Assembly: GCA_001830645.1 (NCBI GenBank)
Contig: MIBM01000175.1
Coordinates: 1,584-8,697 of the forward strand
Source of the DNA: Spirochaetes bacterium RIFOXYC1_FULL_54_7
GTDB lineage: Bacteria; Spirochaetota; Spirochaetia; Treponematales; UBA12059
DNA length: 7,114 nucleotides
Reading direction: 5' to 3'
Part shown: piece after piece, positions 1 to 6,058 of the stretch
Layout: each line of letters begins with the position of its first letter
How positions within the stretch are numbered: position 1 is the first letter of the stretch
Made by a program: the position numbers and the translations under genes
Notes under the pieces: generated by a model
Seen by the model: only the letters and a program-made list of their open reading frames with translations
Databases searched by the model: none
What the model was told of the DNA's origin: nothing

Positions 1-1075
1 CGGGTACCCATGCACTTCCCTCCAGCCGCCCACTTGCAAGCCTGAACGCATCGGCGGCCTCATTGACTCGTAAGGCCACCTGAGCGGCACAATCACCGCA
101 CAGCGCGAGCAGGAAATCAAGTATCTTCTTCGGACTACTATGTAAAGGAAGGACGCTCAGACAACCAAAAGCGCTCAGGGGCATTGAAACGTCATACACA
201 GCCTTTCCGTCCCTGGCCATGAGCCAAGTCGGAGGAGGTGACAACTCACCGGATACCTCATCGATATCAACAAGGGCAGAGCTCATCTCGCTACGGCTTA
301 CTATTTCTCCCAGAATTGCCAGAGGATTGAAACCCTCATAACTTTTACCCGCGTGGGCAAGAATGCCGCGGACATATACAAAAGGCAGCAACTTGCCTAT
401 GGAGCCTCCGGACAGAAGTCCACGGTCCGAGACCTTACGCTGATGTGGCTCGGAATTGATCATCAAGACATAGTCAAGATCATGGAGCTTGGCCAGCCTG
501 ACCAGCAGTGCCGATGCTGACCGCATTCCGGCCGAAAGATGCTCCTCATCAGGGACCGCAAGCAAGAGGATGTTCCCTGCCAACTCTTCCACTTCGGCAA
601 TGGCTGCGAGTACTGCCAACTGTATGGCCCCTCCGGCCTTCATATCCGCACTACCACGGCCGAAAATCCAGGCGCCAGAGGCAAGATCTGCCCGGGCATC
701 GGAATCCAGGCCACCAGGATCAGCAAGCAAGGCCTGGCTCAAGACCTCCGGATCAAAGGCCAGAGGCTTGTGAAGTTTGAAATCCTCCACCTCCACCACA
801 TCGACATGATGGATCAGGACAACGGTTCCGGAACCCTTACCTTTGACCAGAGCCCAGGCTATAGACCTTTGCAGATGATCCCCGGGAACAGGTTCCAGGG
901 CCAGTTGGCCGGGATGGGCGATAAAATATGATAACTCCCGGAGGGTAGAGATGACGAACTCCGCAGCTACATTCTCCCTGGCCGACCCTGTCTCGGAATT
1001 GATGGCAACATAAGAGTAGAAGAGGGATGAAATTACATCAGCTTCAATGCCGACGGGTATGGTACGCTTCCTCAT
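1..1075 (-). CDS. M20-family metallopeptidase, RocB-like (arginine utilisation type), C-terminus beyond the window
   Basis: Reading the minus strand from the ATG at 1075-1073 gives 358 codons without a stop to the left edge. Motifs follow the M20 zinc peptidase order: HHVDVV with metal ligand H90 and D92, GRGSADMK with bridging D144, PDEE with E177 (catalytic base) and E178 (ligand), NSEP with E209, then the lid-domain stretch GSIGKLLPFVYVRG with H241 just after. The spacing, the FDPE motif (residues 107-110) and the PPPTW motif (280-284) fit the RocB subgroup, linked in Bacillus to arginine catabolism; its true substrate is unproven. RocB-type proteins run to about 550 residues, so roughly the last third lies outside. 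No signal peptide is visible, so it is probably cytoplasmic. An in-frame TAG at 1090-1088 fixes the start downstream of it. There is no Shine-Dalgarno sequence before the ATG. It is divergent from the cupin gene. Confidence 0.88.
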   Translation of the reverse strand, partial: MRKRTIPVGIEADVISSLFYSYVAINSETGSARENVAAEFVISTLRELSYFIAHPGQLALEPVPGDHLQRSIAWALVKGKGSGTVVLIHHVDVVEVEDFKLHKPLAFDPEVLSQALLADPGGLDSDARADLASGAWIFGRGSADMKAGGAIQLAVLAAIAEVEELAGNILLLAVPDEEHLSAGMRSASALLVRLAKLHDLDYVLMINSEPHQRKVSDRGLLSGGSIGKLLPFVYVRGILAHAGKSYEGFNPLAILGEIVSRSEMSSALVDIDEVSGELSPPPTWLMARDGKAVYDVSMPLSAFGCLSVLPLHSSPKKILDFLLALCGDCAAQVALRVNEAADAFRLASGRLEGSAWVP

Positions 1076-1086
1076 GATGAGGTCAG

Positions 1087-1095
1087 ACTATATCA
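1087..1095 (-). promoter_or_regulatory. Extended -10-like element for the M20 peptidase gene
   Basis: On the minus strand this reads TGATATAGT, an extended -10 (TGn followed by TATAGT, five of six matches to TATAAT). No convincing -35 lies 16-18 bp upstream, which is tolerated for extended -10 promoters. Transcription would begin about five bases before the ATG at 1075, giving an almost leaderless mRNA. That fits the absence of a ribosome binding site. The call rests on sequence match only. Confidence 0.4.
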
Positions 1096-1113
1096 CAGAT
1101 CAGCATTCCACAG

Positions 1114-1124
1114 GATTGCCAATC
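1114..1124. repeat. Short perfect palindrome GATTG-C-CAATC, operator candidate
   Basis: Five-base arms flank one central base, between the divergent peptidase and cupin genes. The core ATTGnCAAT recurs at 1613-1621, on the other side of the cupin gene. A symmetrical site of this size in a divergent intergenic region could bind a dimeric regulator, but no regulator gene is visible in the window and such short palindromes also arise by chance. Confidence 0.3.
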
Positions 1125-1129
1125 AGCGC

Positions 1130-1160
1130 CAAGGTGAACCCACAAGCCCCTGACACCTTG
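1130..1160. repeat. Inverted repeat CAAGGTG-N17-CACCTTG in the divergent intergenic region
   Basis: Two perfectly complementary 7-base arms lie at 1130-1136 and 1154-1160, with 24 bp from centre to centre, a little over two helical turns. This suits either two half-sites of an operator serving both divergent genes or a stem-loop with a 17-base loop. No T-run follows on either strand, so it is not an intrinsic terminator. Confidence 0.35.
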
Positions 1161-1198
1161 CAAAAATCTTACCGAACTACTACCATCAGAAAAGTCAG

Positions 1199-1210
1199 AT
1201 ATATTATCTT
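1199..1210 (+). promoter_or_regulatory. AT-rich -10-like stretch upstream of the cupin gene
   Basis: The run ATATATTATCTT contains overlapping TATATT (1200-1205) and TATTAT (1202-1207) hexamers about 35-40 bp before the chosen cupin start. No recognisable -35 hexamer sits at the right distance. A promoter is expected somewhere here because the upstream gene is divergent, but the exact element is a guess. Confidence 0.25.
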
Positions 1211-1231
1211 ATGGATCGGAGCTACACATGT

Positions 1232-1238
1232 GGGAGGA
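1232..1238 (+). promoter_or_regulatory. Ribosome binding site deciding the cupin start
   Basis: GGGAGGA lies 2-3 bases before the ATG at 1241. The gap is shorter than usual, but the match to the anti-Shine-Dalgarno sequence is strong. It falls inside the longer reading frame that begins at 1211, which argues against that earlier start. Confidence 0.5.
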
Positions 1239-1240
1239 AT

Positions 1241-1585
1241 ATGGTACGACATGAGAACGACATCGCACCAATCGCCATGGCAGGAAATGGTGTTATCGGG
1301 GTGACCAAGCAGATTGTCATTGGTCCTGAGGATGGTTACGATGGCTTTTTCAGGGTTTTTACGGTACAACCAGGCGGCACAAGCCCTTATCATGCCCATA
1401 CCTGGTTCCATGCCAACTACATACTCGAAGGGCAGGGTAAAGTGGTCATAGAAGGTGTCGAGCACCCGGTGAAGACCGGCTCGGTGGCTTACATTGATGG
1501 TGGTACAAAGCATAACTTTGTGAACACCGGTACATCCCCTCTGAAATTCATCTGCCTGGTCCCTCAGGACGGTGACTCATACTGA
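1241..1585 (+). CDS. Small single-domain cupin protein
   Basis: The 114-residue product is one conserved beta-barrel cupin with no signal peptide. Cupin motif 1 is PGGTSPYHAHTWFHANYILEGQG in effect: H51 and H53 form the HxH metal pair, and H57 stands where many cupins have the ligand glutamate; motif 1 closes with G64. Motif 2 runs from G80 to N95 with metal ligand H91, and the usual proline is D86. A mononuclear metal centre of four histidines is therefore likely. Stand-alone cupins of this kind have varied roles (sugar or small-acid isomerases, dioxygenases, ligand sensors), and the sequence does not decide among them. The ATG at 1241 is preferred over the in-frame ATG at 1211: it has GGGAGGA just ahead (short 3-base gap) and the N-terminus MVRHEN resembles relatives, whereas 1211 lacks a ribosome binding site. 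Confidence 0.85.
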   Translation: MVRHENDIAPIAMAGNGVIGVTKQIVIGPEDGYDGFFRVFTVQPGGTSPYHAHTWFHANYILEGQGKVVIEGVEHPVKTGSVAYIDGGTKHNFVNTGTSPLKFICLVPQDGDSY

Positions 1586-1612
1586 AACCTCTGGTTCGCA
1601 CGGTTCCTCCAA

Positions 1613-1621
1613 ATTGACAAT
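1613..1621. repeat. Second ATTG-n-CAAT palindrome
   Basis: ATTG-A-CAAT lies 28 bp after the cupin stop and repeats the core of the palindrome at 1114-1124 with only the centre base changed; in both copies the next base is C. It overlaps a perfect TTGACA (1614-1619), so a bound protein would cover a -35 if that hexamer is used. Confidence 0.3.
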
Positions 1622-1641
1622 CCTGTTTTTTTTGAGTGATG

Positions 1642-1671
1642 TTGCTTTCCGGACGAGGTTTATTGTTTAAT
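1642..1671 (+). promoter_or_regulatory. Possible sigma-70 promoter for the kinase operon
   Basis: The 218-bp gap 1586-1803 must hold the promoter unless the kinase is read from the cupin promoter. The best pair I see is TTGCTT (1642-1647), 18 bp, then TTTAAT (1666-1671), about 130 bp before the start codon. A perfect TTGACA at 1614-1619 has no good -10 at 16-18 bp. A small AT-rich palindrome, TTCTT-ATCC-AAGAA (1686-1699), lies downstream and could be an operator. None of this is more than pattern matching. Confidence 0.25.
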
Positions 1672-1793
1672 AGTATTGGTTTCTGTTCTTATCCAAGAAT
1701 GTTGTTGGTCCTTCAAAAAAACGACACCAAAATGGAGCCGTACCGGTTGCCGCTCTGGTCGAGGAAAAGACTGTACACCGCAGGGGCGAGGAT

Positions 1794-1797
1794 GGAG
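1794..1797 (+). promoter_or_regulatory. Ribosome binding site supporting a GTG start for the kinase
   Basis: GGAG sits six bases before the GTG at 1804, an ideal gap. The next in-frame ATG (1816) is 18 bases away, too far to use this site. The GTG start also keeps the first beta strand of the N-terminal receiver complete. Confidence 0.65.
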
Positions 1798-1803
1798 TAA
1801 TAA

Positions 1804-4800
1804 GTGACTATTTTAATGGTATATAATACGGAAGATGAACTGCTCGGCACCATACTGGCAACTGTCTATCCCGCAGAAGAATACCAGGTTCTGAATATTC
1901 CATCCATAGAAGCAGGCTTGGCACAGGGGCCTGAGGTGGTTCCGGCCTTGGTAATCCTCGATGGGGCCAAAACCGGAAACGGTACTCCCGGGCAGATCGA
2001 ACGGATTCGCAGTGACAAACGATTCGCGAAATGTCCGGTCCTCCTGCTGATTGACCAGGAGATGGATGAAGATTTGTTACAGGAAGCCATCGATGCCGGC
2101 GCAAGCGAGATCCTGCGTAAGCCCATCGACAAGCCTGAGGCTACCCTGCGTATCCGCCAGCTTCGCCTGTCTTACGAAGCTTCCCAACACCTGTCGCTGC
2201 TGGAAACCAGGTATCGGCAATGCCCGGAAGACAAGTGCACGACCGGGGAGCTCTTCCGCTCCATTCTTGATACAACCGTTGAAGGCATCTTTGGCCTGAA
2301 TGCCCAAGGCGAGCATACCTTTGTCAATCCAGCCGCGGCTGCCATGCTTGGCTATACCCAGGAAGAGTTGCTCGGCCGGAACAGCCATCTGGTCTGGCAT
2401 CACCACCATCCTGACGGGGAGCCATATCCAGTCGATTTCTGCCCGGTTCATCTGACACTGCAACATGGAGTCCCCTTCCATGGGGAGGATCATTTCATCC
2501 GCAAGGATGGCACCTTCTTCCCGGTACAGGTATCAAGTAGTCCAATCTTCGCCGAAACTGAAATTGACGGTGCAGTCGTCATTTTCCGTGATCTAGGTAA
2601 ACAGATCAGCACCCAACAAGAGCTGAGCATACTCAAACATGCTGTTGACCAAAGTCCTGTCTCCATGGTGATCACTGATGCCCAGGGTTGTATCGAATTC
2701 GTCAATCCAAAATTCAGTTCGGTCACCGGCTATACCGCTGAAGAGGCAAGAGGCCAGAATCCACGGTTCCTCAAATCCGGAGAACTTCCCATGTCTACGT
2801 ATACGGAATTGTGGGATACAATACTCTCGGGAAAATCATGGCATGGCACTTTCCACAACAAAAAAAAGAACGGTGAACTGTACTGGGAAGAGGCTGTCAT
2901 ATCACCGGTACAGGATGAAAGGGGCAGGATACACCATTTCTTTGCCCTCAAGGAAGACATCACTAAACGCAAGACCCTGGAGGAACGCATACGCCTCCAG
3001 GTGCAGGCCATGGACAGTGCTCCCGGCTATATCCTGATCGCAGACGCTACGCAGCCGGATTACCCAATAATGTATGCAAACAGTGCTTTTGAAAAACTTA
3101 CCGGCTATTCCATCCAGGAGGTTATGGGGAAAAATCCACGGTTCCTGCAACGCAATGACCATGATCAGGAGGGGTTGCGTGAAATCCGCAATGGACTGAA
3201 AGAAAGACAATCCACTCAATCCCTGATCAGGAATTACAGGAAAGACGGAACACCTTTCTGGAATGACATCCGGATTGCCCCTGTATGGAGTGAGGAAGGG
3301 CAACTTACCCATTTCATCGGCGTGTGCAATGTTGTAGACAAACTTGTAGAGGTACAGGAGAAACTGAAGGAAAACGAAGAACGATTGCGCAGGGCCCAGG
3401 ATTATGCAAACATTGGAACCTGGGACTGGGATATCAGAGCAGGCGAATTATTCCTGTCCGAACAGATCGCACCGATCTTTGGCTTGGATAGGGAAGCGCA
3501 GAAAACTTATTACAGGAATTTTCTTGTTGCCGTTCATCCCGAGGACAAGAAAGTCGTCATGGATAGAATACGAAGGTGCCTGATACACGGCGACACCTTT
3601 CAGGTCGAACACCGATGCATACTACCCGACGGATCCCTGCGATGGCTCCAGGAAAACGGCAACAGGACTCTGGATGAAGAAGGGCGACCTTCCCACCTGC
3701 TCGGTCTTGCCCAGGATATTACGTTGCGAAAAAACGCGGAAACCGCATTGAGGAAGAGCGAAGAAACTGCCAGAAAGGCAAACCAGGCCAAGAGTGAATT
3801 CCTTTCTTCCATGAGCCATGAACTGCGTACACCCCTGAACGCCATTCTTGGTTTTGGACAATTGATGGAAATGGACGGCAATCTGGATGACCAACATACG
3901 GACTATGTCCAGGAAATAATCAAGGCTGGCCGCCACCTGCTGGAACTGATCAACGAGGTACTTGATCTTGCCAAAGTGGAATCGGGCCGAATCGAGCTTA
4001 CACCTGAAACTGTAGAGTGCGTTGCCCTGGTGAAGGAATGCCTGAATCTGGTCGATTCTGTCGCTACCAGGCAGAACGTTACCCTGCGGTATGATTGCTC
4101 CCCCAAATTGATGGTTTCAGGAGATAGAGTCCGTATCAAGCAAGTGCTCGTCAACCTGCTGTCCAATGCCATCAAGTACAATAGAAAAGATGGCGCAGTT
4201 GATATAAAAATCGTAAATGCAGGAGACATGGTTCGCTTTACAGTTTCAGACACCGGCACTGGGATCCCTGAGCATAAAATGCCGGAACTCTTCCTGCCTT
4301 TCAATCGCCTGGGCGCAGAAAACAGCGAGATTGAAGGAACCGGCATAGGCCTGACCATAAGCAAACGCCTTGTAGAACTTATGGGTGGACGCATTGGAGC
4401 CAAGAGCAAACCGGGTATTGGCAGTAATTTCTGGTTCGAACTACCTGAGCCTGCAACTGGACCGTCAGTCCAGCGAGCGGCTCCGATAACCGCCTCGGTT
4501 ATCAAGCAGGAAATTCCGGTTGGTAACAATGGAAAGCGTTTCAAGGTATTATACATAGAGGATAATCAGGCAAACCTGCGCCTTATGGAACAAATTTTTA
4601 AAACTCAAAAACATCTGGAACTGATTACCTCCCAAAGCCCCTCCCTTGGACTGGAGATTGCCGCTATCCATCAGCCAGATCTGATACTCCTGGACATCAA
4701 CCTGCCGGAACTGGACGGTTTCGAAGTCCTGCGCCTGATACGTATGATGGAGTGGGGCAAAGACCTGCCGGTGGTAGCCATCAGTGCCCACGCTATGCCT

Positions 4801-4944
4801 CATGATCTGGAAAAGGGAGCGGCAGCTGGATTCGAAGCCTATCTAACTAAACCACTGGATATTTTGAACCTTCTTGGAGTAGTGTCCCGCTGTCTGGTAA
4901 CCAAACATACTGTTGAACTGAATGATGGAAATCCCAATGAATGA
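1804..4944 (+). CDS. Hybrid sensor histidine kinase: REC-like, four PAS, HisKA, HATPase, REC
   Basis: This 1046-residue protein lacks transmembrane segments and should be cytosolic. Residues 1-125 are receiver-like, with phosphoacceptor-position D53 and K106, but Y7-N8 replace the acidic pair and I83 the Thr/Ser. Four PAS domains follow: about 150-265 (with a HHHHPDG insert), 272-390, 395-515 and 525-645, several ending in DIT-type linkers. PAS3 is LOV-like but has P445 in place of the photoactive cysteine. The kinase core has phosphoacceptor H672 (SHELRTP), N-box N784/N788, G1 box D816-G820 and G2 box GTGIGL (845-850). The C-terminal receiver (about 913-1035) is intact: E919/D920, D964, S994, K1016. 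It should autophosphorylate at H672 and pass phosphate to D964 and probably to the HD-GYP partner encoded next. No Hpt domain is seen. The signal sensed is unknown. Confidence 0.95.
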   Translation: MTILMVYNTEDELLGTILATVYPAEEYQVLNIPSIEAGLAQGPEVVPALVILDGAKTGNGTPGQIERIRSDKRFAKCPVLLLIDQEMDEDLLQEAIDAGASEILRKPIDKPEATLRIRQLRLSYEASQHLSLLETRYRQCPEDKCTTGELFRSILDTTVEGIFGLNAQGEHTFVNPAAAAMLGYTQEELLGRNSHLVWHHHHPDGEPYPVDFCPVHLTLQHGVPFHGEDHFIRKDGTFFPVQVSSSPIFAETEIDGAVVIFRDLGKQISTQQELSILKHAVDQSPVSMVITDAQGCIEFVNPKFSSVTGYTAEEARGQNPRFLKSGELPMSTYTELWDTILSGKSWHGTFHNKKKNGELYWEEAVISPVQDERGRIHHFFALKEDITKRKTLEERIRLQVQAMDSAPGYILIADATQPDYPIMYANSAFEKLTGYSIQEVMGKNPRFLQRNDHDQEGLREIRNGLKERQSTQSLIRNYRKDGTPFWNDIRIAPVWSEEGQLTHFIGVCNVVDKLVEVQEKLKENEERLRRAQDYANIGTWDWDIRAGELFLSEQIAPIFGLDREAQKTYYRNFLVAVHPEDKKVVMDRIRRCLIHGDTFQVEHRCILPDGSLRWLQENGNRTLDEEGRPSHLLGLAQDITLRKNAETALRKSEETARKANQAKSEFLSSMSHELRTPLNAILGFGQLMEMDGNLDDQHTDYVQEIIKAGRHLLELINEVLDLAKVESGRIELTPETVECVALVKECLNLVDSVATRQNVTLRYDCSPKLMVSGDRVRIKQVLVNLLSNAIKYNRKDGAVDIKIVNAGDMVRFTVSDTGTGIPEHKMPELFLPFNRLGAENSEIEGTGIGLTISKRLVELMGGRIGAKSKPGIGSNFWFELPEPATGPSVQRAAPITASVIKQEIPVGNNGKRFKVLYIEDNQANLRLMEQIFKTQKHLELITSQSPSLGLEIAAIHQPDLILLDINLPELDGFEVLRLIRMMEWGKDLPVVAISAHAMPHDLEKGAAAGFEAYLTKPLDILNLLGVVSRCLVTKHTVELNDGNPNE
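4927..4930 (+). promoter_or_regulatory. Ribosome binding site inside the kinase 3' end
   Basis: GGAA lies six bases before the ATG at 4937, and this start overlaps the kinase stop (ATGAATGA, 4937-4944). The tandem ATGs at 4922 and 4925 have no such site upstream. The layout suggests translational coupling of the two genes. Confidence 0.45.
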
Positions 4945-5998
4945 CAACCCAGCCGAACTGAAATCATCACGCATAATGATAGTGGATGACGAAGCGGTCA
5001 ATCTCAAAGTTCTGACACGAATGCTTGAAAGCCAGGGATACCTGAACATCGTTCCCATTCAGGATTCGAGAAAGGTCATTGAGGAATATCAAACCGCAAG
5101 ACCCGACCTCATACTCCTCGATCTGAACATGCCCCATTTCGATGGCTATGAGATTCTTGCCCAACTCAAAGACCTTGGTGATCCTCTGCTTCCCCCCATC
5201 GTCATGCTCACGGCCCAGCACGGCAGGGAGTACATGCTGCAATCCCTTGAGAAAGGGGCCAGGGACTATATAACAAAACCTTTTGACCTGCATGAATTGT
5301 TGGCCCGGGTGCATACAATGCTGGAAGTCCAGGCAGCACACAGCCTTGTACATGCAGAAAAACAAAACCTCGAAGGTATGGTACGCGCGCGTACGGACGA
5401 GCTTCTGGAAACACGGTTGCAGATAGTGCAACGCTTGGGACGCGCCTCCGAGTATCGTGATAATGAAACAGGCAGACACATTGTCAGGGTCAGCCGCACA
5501 GCGGTGATCATTGCACGTTCTCTTGGATGGCAGACCCAGGAACTTGAAAATCTGCTTCATGCCACACCGATGCATGACCTCGGCAAGATTGGCATCCCCG
5601 ATTCAATTCTGCTTAAGCCTGGTAAATTGCAGGGCGAAGAATGGGCAATCATGAAGACCCACACGACCATTGGAGCGAATATCCTCAGTGGTGACACCTC
5701 AGTACTGTTACGACTTGCCGAAGAAATAGCCTCGAGCCACCATGAAAGATGGGATGGCAGCGGTTATCCAAAGGGCCTTCAAGGTGATGCCATTCCAGAA
5801 TCGGGCCTGATAGTAGCGCTCACGGACGTCTTTGATGCCCTGACATCGGAAAGGCCTTACAAAAAAGCCTGGACAGAGAAAGAAGCTGTGCAATACGTCA
5901 CCCAAAACAGAGGCAAACACTTTTCACCCCGATTGGTTGATATCTTCATCGAAGAGCTGCCAAAAATTCTTGAGGTGCGTTCAAGCCTGGCAGACTGA
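4937..5998 (+). CDS. Response regulator with HD-GYP cyclic-di-GMP phosphodiesterase output
   Basis: From the ATG at 4937 the product has 353 residues; an in-frame start at 4922 would add five. The receiver (about 11-130) is canonical: D17/D18, phosphoacceptor D62, T92, K114. A helical, probably coiled-coil linker (about 130-165) leads to the HD-GYP domain (about 165-345). Its metal and signature residues are present: E177 and H181 (NETGRH), H213/D214 with K217 (HDLGKIG), H242, H268/H269 (HHERWDGSGYP, GYP at 276-278), D297/D300 and RPYKKAW. HD-GYP proteins hydrolyse cyclic-di-GMP to pGpG or GMP, so phosphorylation at D62 should tune this activity and with it motility or biofilm state. The gene overlaps the hybrid kinase gene by 8 bp, making that kinase its likely phosphodonor. 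The fold and catalytic residues are seen; the partnership is inferred. Confidence 0.95.
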   Translation: MNDNPAELKSSRIMIVDDEAVNLKVLTRMLESQGYLNIVPIQDSRKVIEEYQTARPDLILLDLNMPHFDGYEILAQLKDLGDPLLPPIVMLTAQHGREYMLQSLEKGARDYITKPFDLHELLARVHTMLEVQAAHSLVHAEKQNLEGMVRARTDELLETRLQIVQRLGRASEYRDNETGRHIVRVSRTAVIIARSLGWQTQELENLLHATPMHDLGKIGIPDSILLKPGKLQGEEWAIMKTHTTIGANILSGDTSVLLRLAEEIASSHHERWDGSGYPKGLQGDAIPESGLIVALTDVFDALTSERPYKKAWTEKEAVQYVTQNRGKHFSPRLVDIFIEELPKILEVRSSLAD

Positions 5999-6010
5999 AC
6001 AATCTGAACT

Positions 6011-6038
6011 GGCCTGGAGCCATGTATCAGGCTATACT
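6011..6038 (+). promoter_or_regulatory. Hairpin and overlapping -10-like hexamer before the reductase gene
   Basis: In the 60-bp gap after the HD-GYP gene, GCCTG (6012-6016) can pair with CAGGC (6028-6032), extended by G-U pairs at both ends, with a loop of about 9 bases. No T-run follows, so it is a poor terminator. TATACT (6033-6038) matches five of six -10 bases and would start a transcript about 14 bases before the reductase ATG, but no good -35 is seen. The reductase may therefore be read through from the kinase operon, have its own weak promoter, or both. Confidence 0.3.
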
Positions 6039-6046
6039 TGAACTGC

Positions 6047-6053
6047 AAGGGGA
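6047..6053 (+). promoter_or_regulatory. Ribosome binding site of the aldo/keto reductase gene
   Basis: AAGGGGA is followed by five bases and then the ATG at 6059. It settles the start against an in-frame TTG at 6038, which has no ribosome binding site. Confidence 0.65.
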
Positions 6054-6058
6054 CTACG

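Noticed and set aside
489..931. Three overlapping plus-strand open frames of 90-130 codons
   Set aside because: They lie antisense to the M20 peptidase gene, whose translation carries all family motifs. Their own products are low-quality sequence with no recognisable domain.
1211..1240. Earlier ATG giving ten extra residues to the cupin
   Set aside because: It has no ribosome binding site, the extension is Cys/Arg-rich and unlike cupin N-termini, and a strong GGGAGGA lies within it just before the ATG at 1241.
1614..1619. Perfect TTGACA as the -35 of the kinase promoter
   Set aside because: The hexamers 16-18 bp downstream (around GTGATGT) match the -10 consensus poorly, so I did not call a promoter from the -35 alone.
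1586..1633. Intrinsic terminator after the cupin gene, ending in eight Ts at 1626-1633
   Set aside because: No stable stem sits directly before the T-run. The best pairing (CAGGA 1565-1569 with TCCTG 1621-1625) needs a loop of about 50 bases, and the AACC/GGTT stem just after the stop is short and over 20 bases from the Ts.
2272..2598. PAS1 as a heme- or flavin-binding PAS
   Set aside because: The HHHHPDG and FCPVH segments belong to a common PAS subtype with a conserved insert. Histidine richness alone does not support a cofactor call.
3903..4556. Minus-strand open frame of 217 codons
   Set aside because: It is antisense to the HisKA/HATPase region of the kinase. The product is rich in Ser, Arg and Pro without motifs, as expected of an opposite-strand shadow.
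4967..5575. Minus-strand open frame of 202 codons
   Set aside because: It is antisense to the receiver and linker of the HD-GYP gene, which is strongly supported. The opposite product has no recognisable domain.
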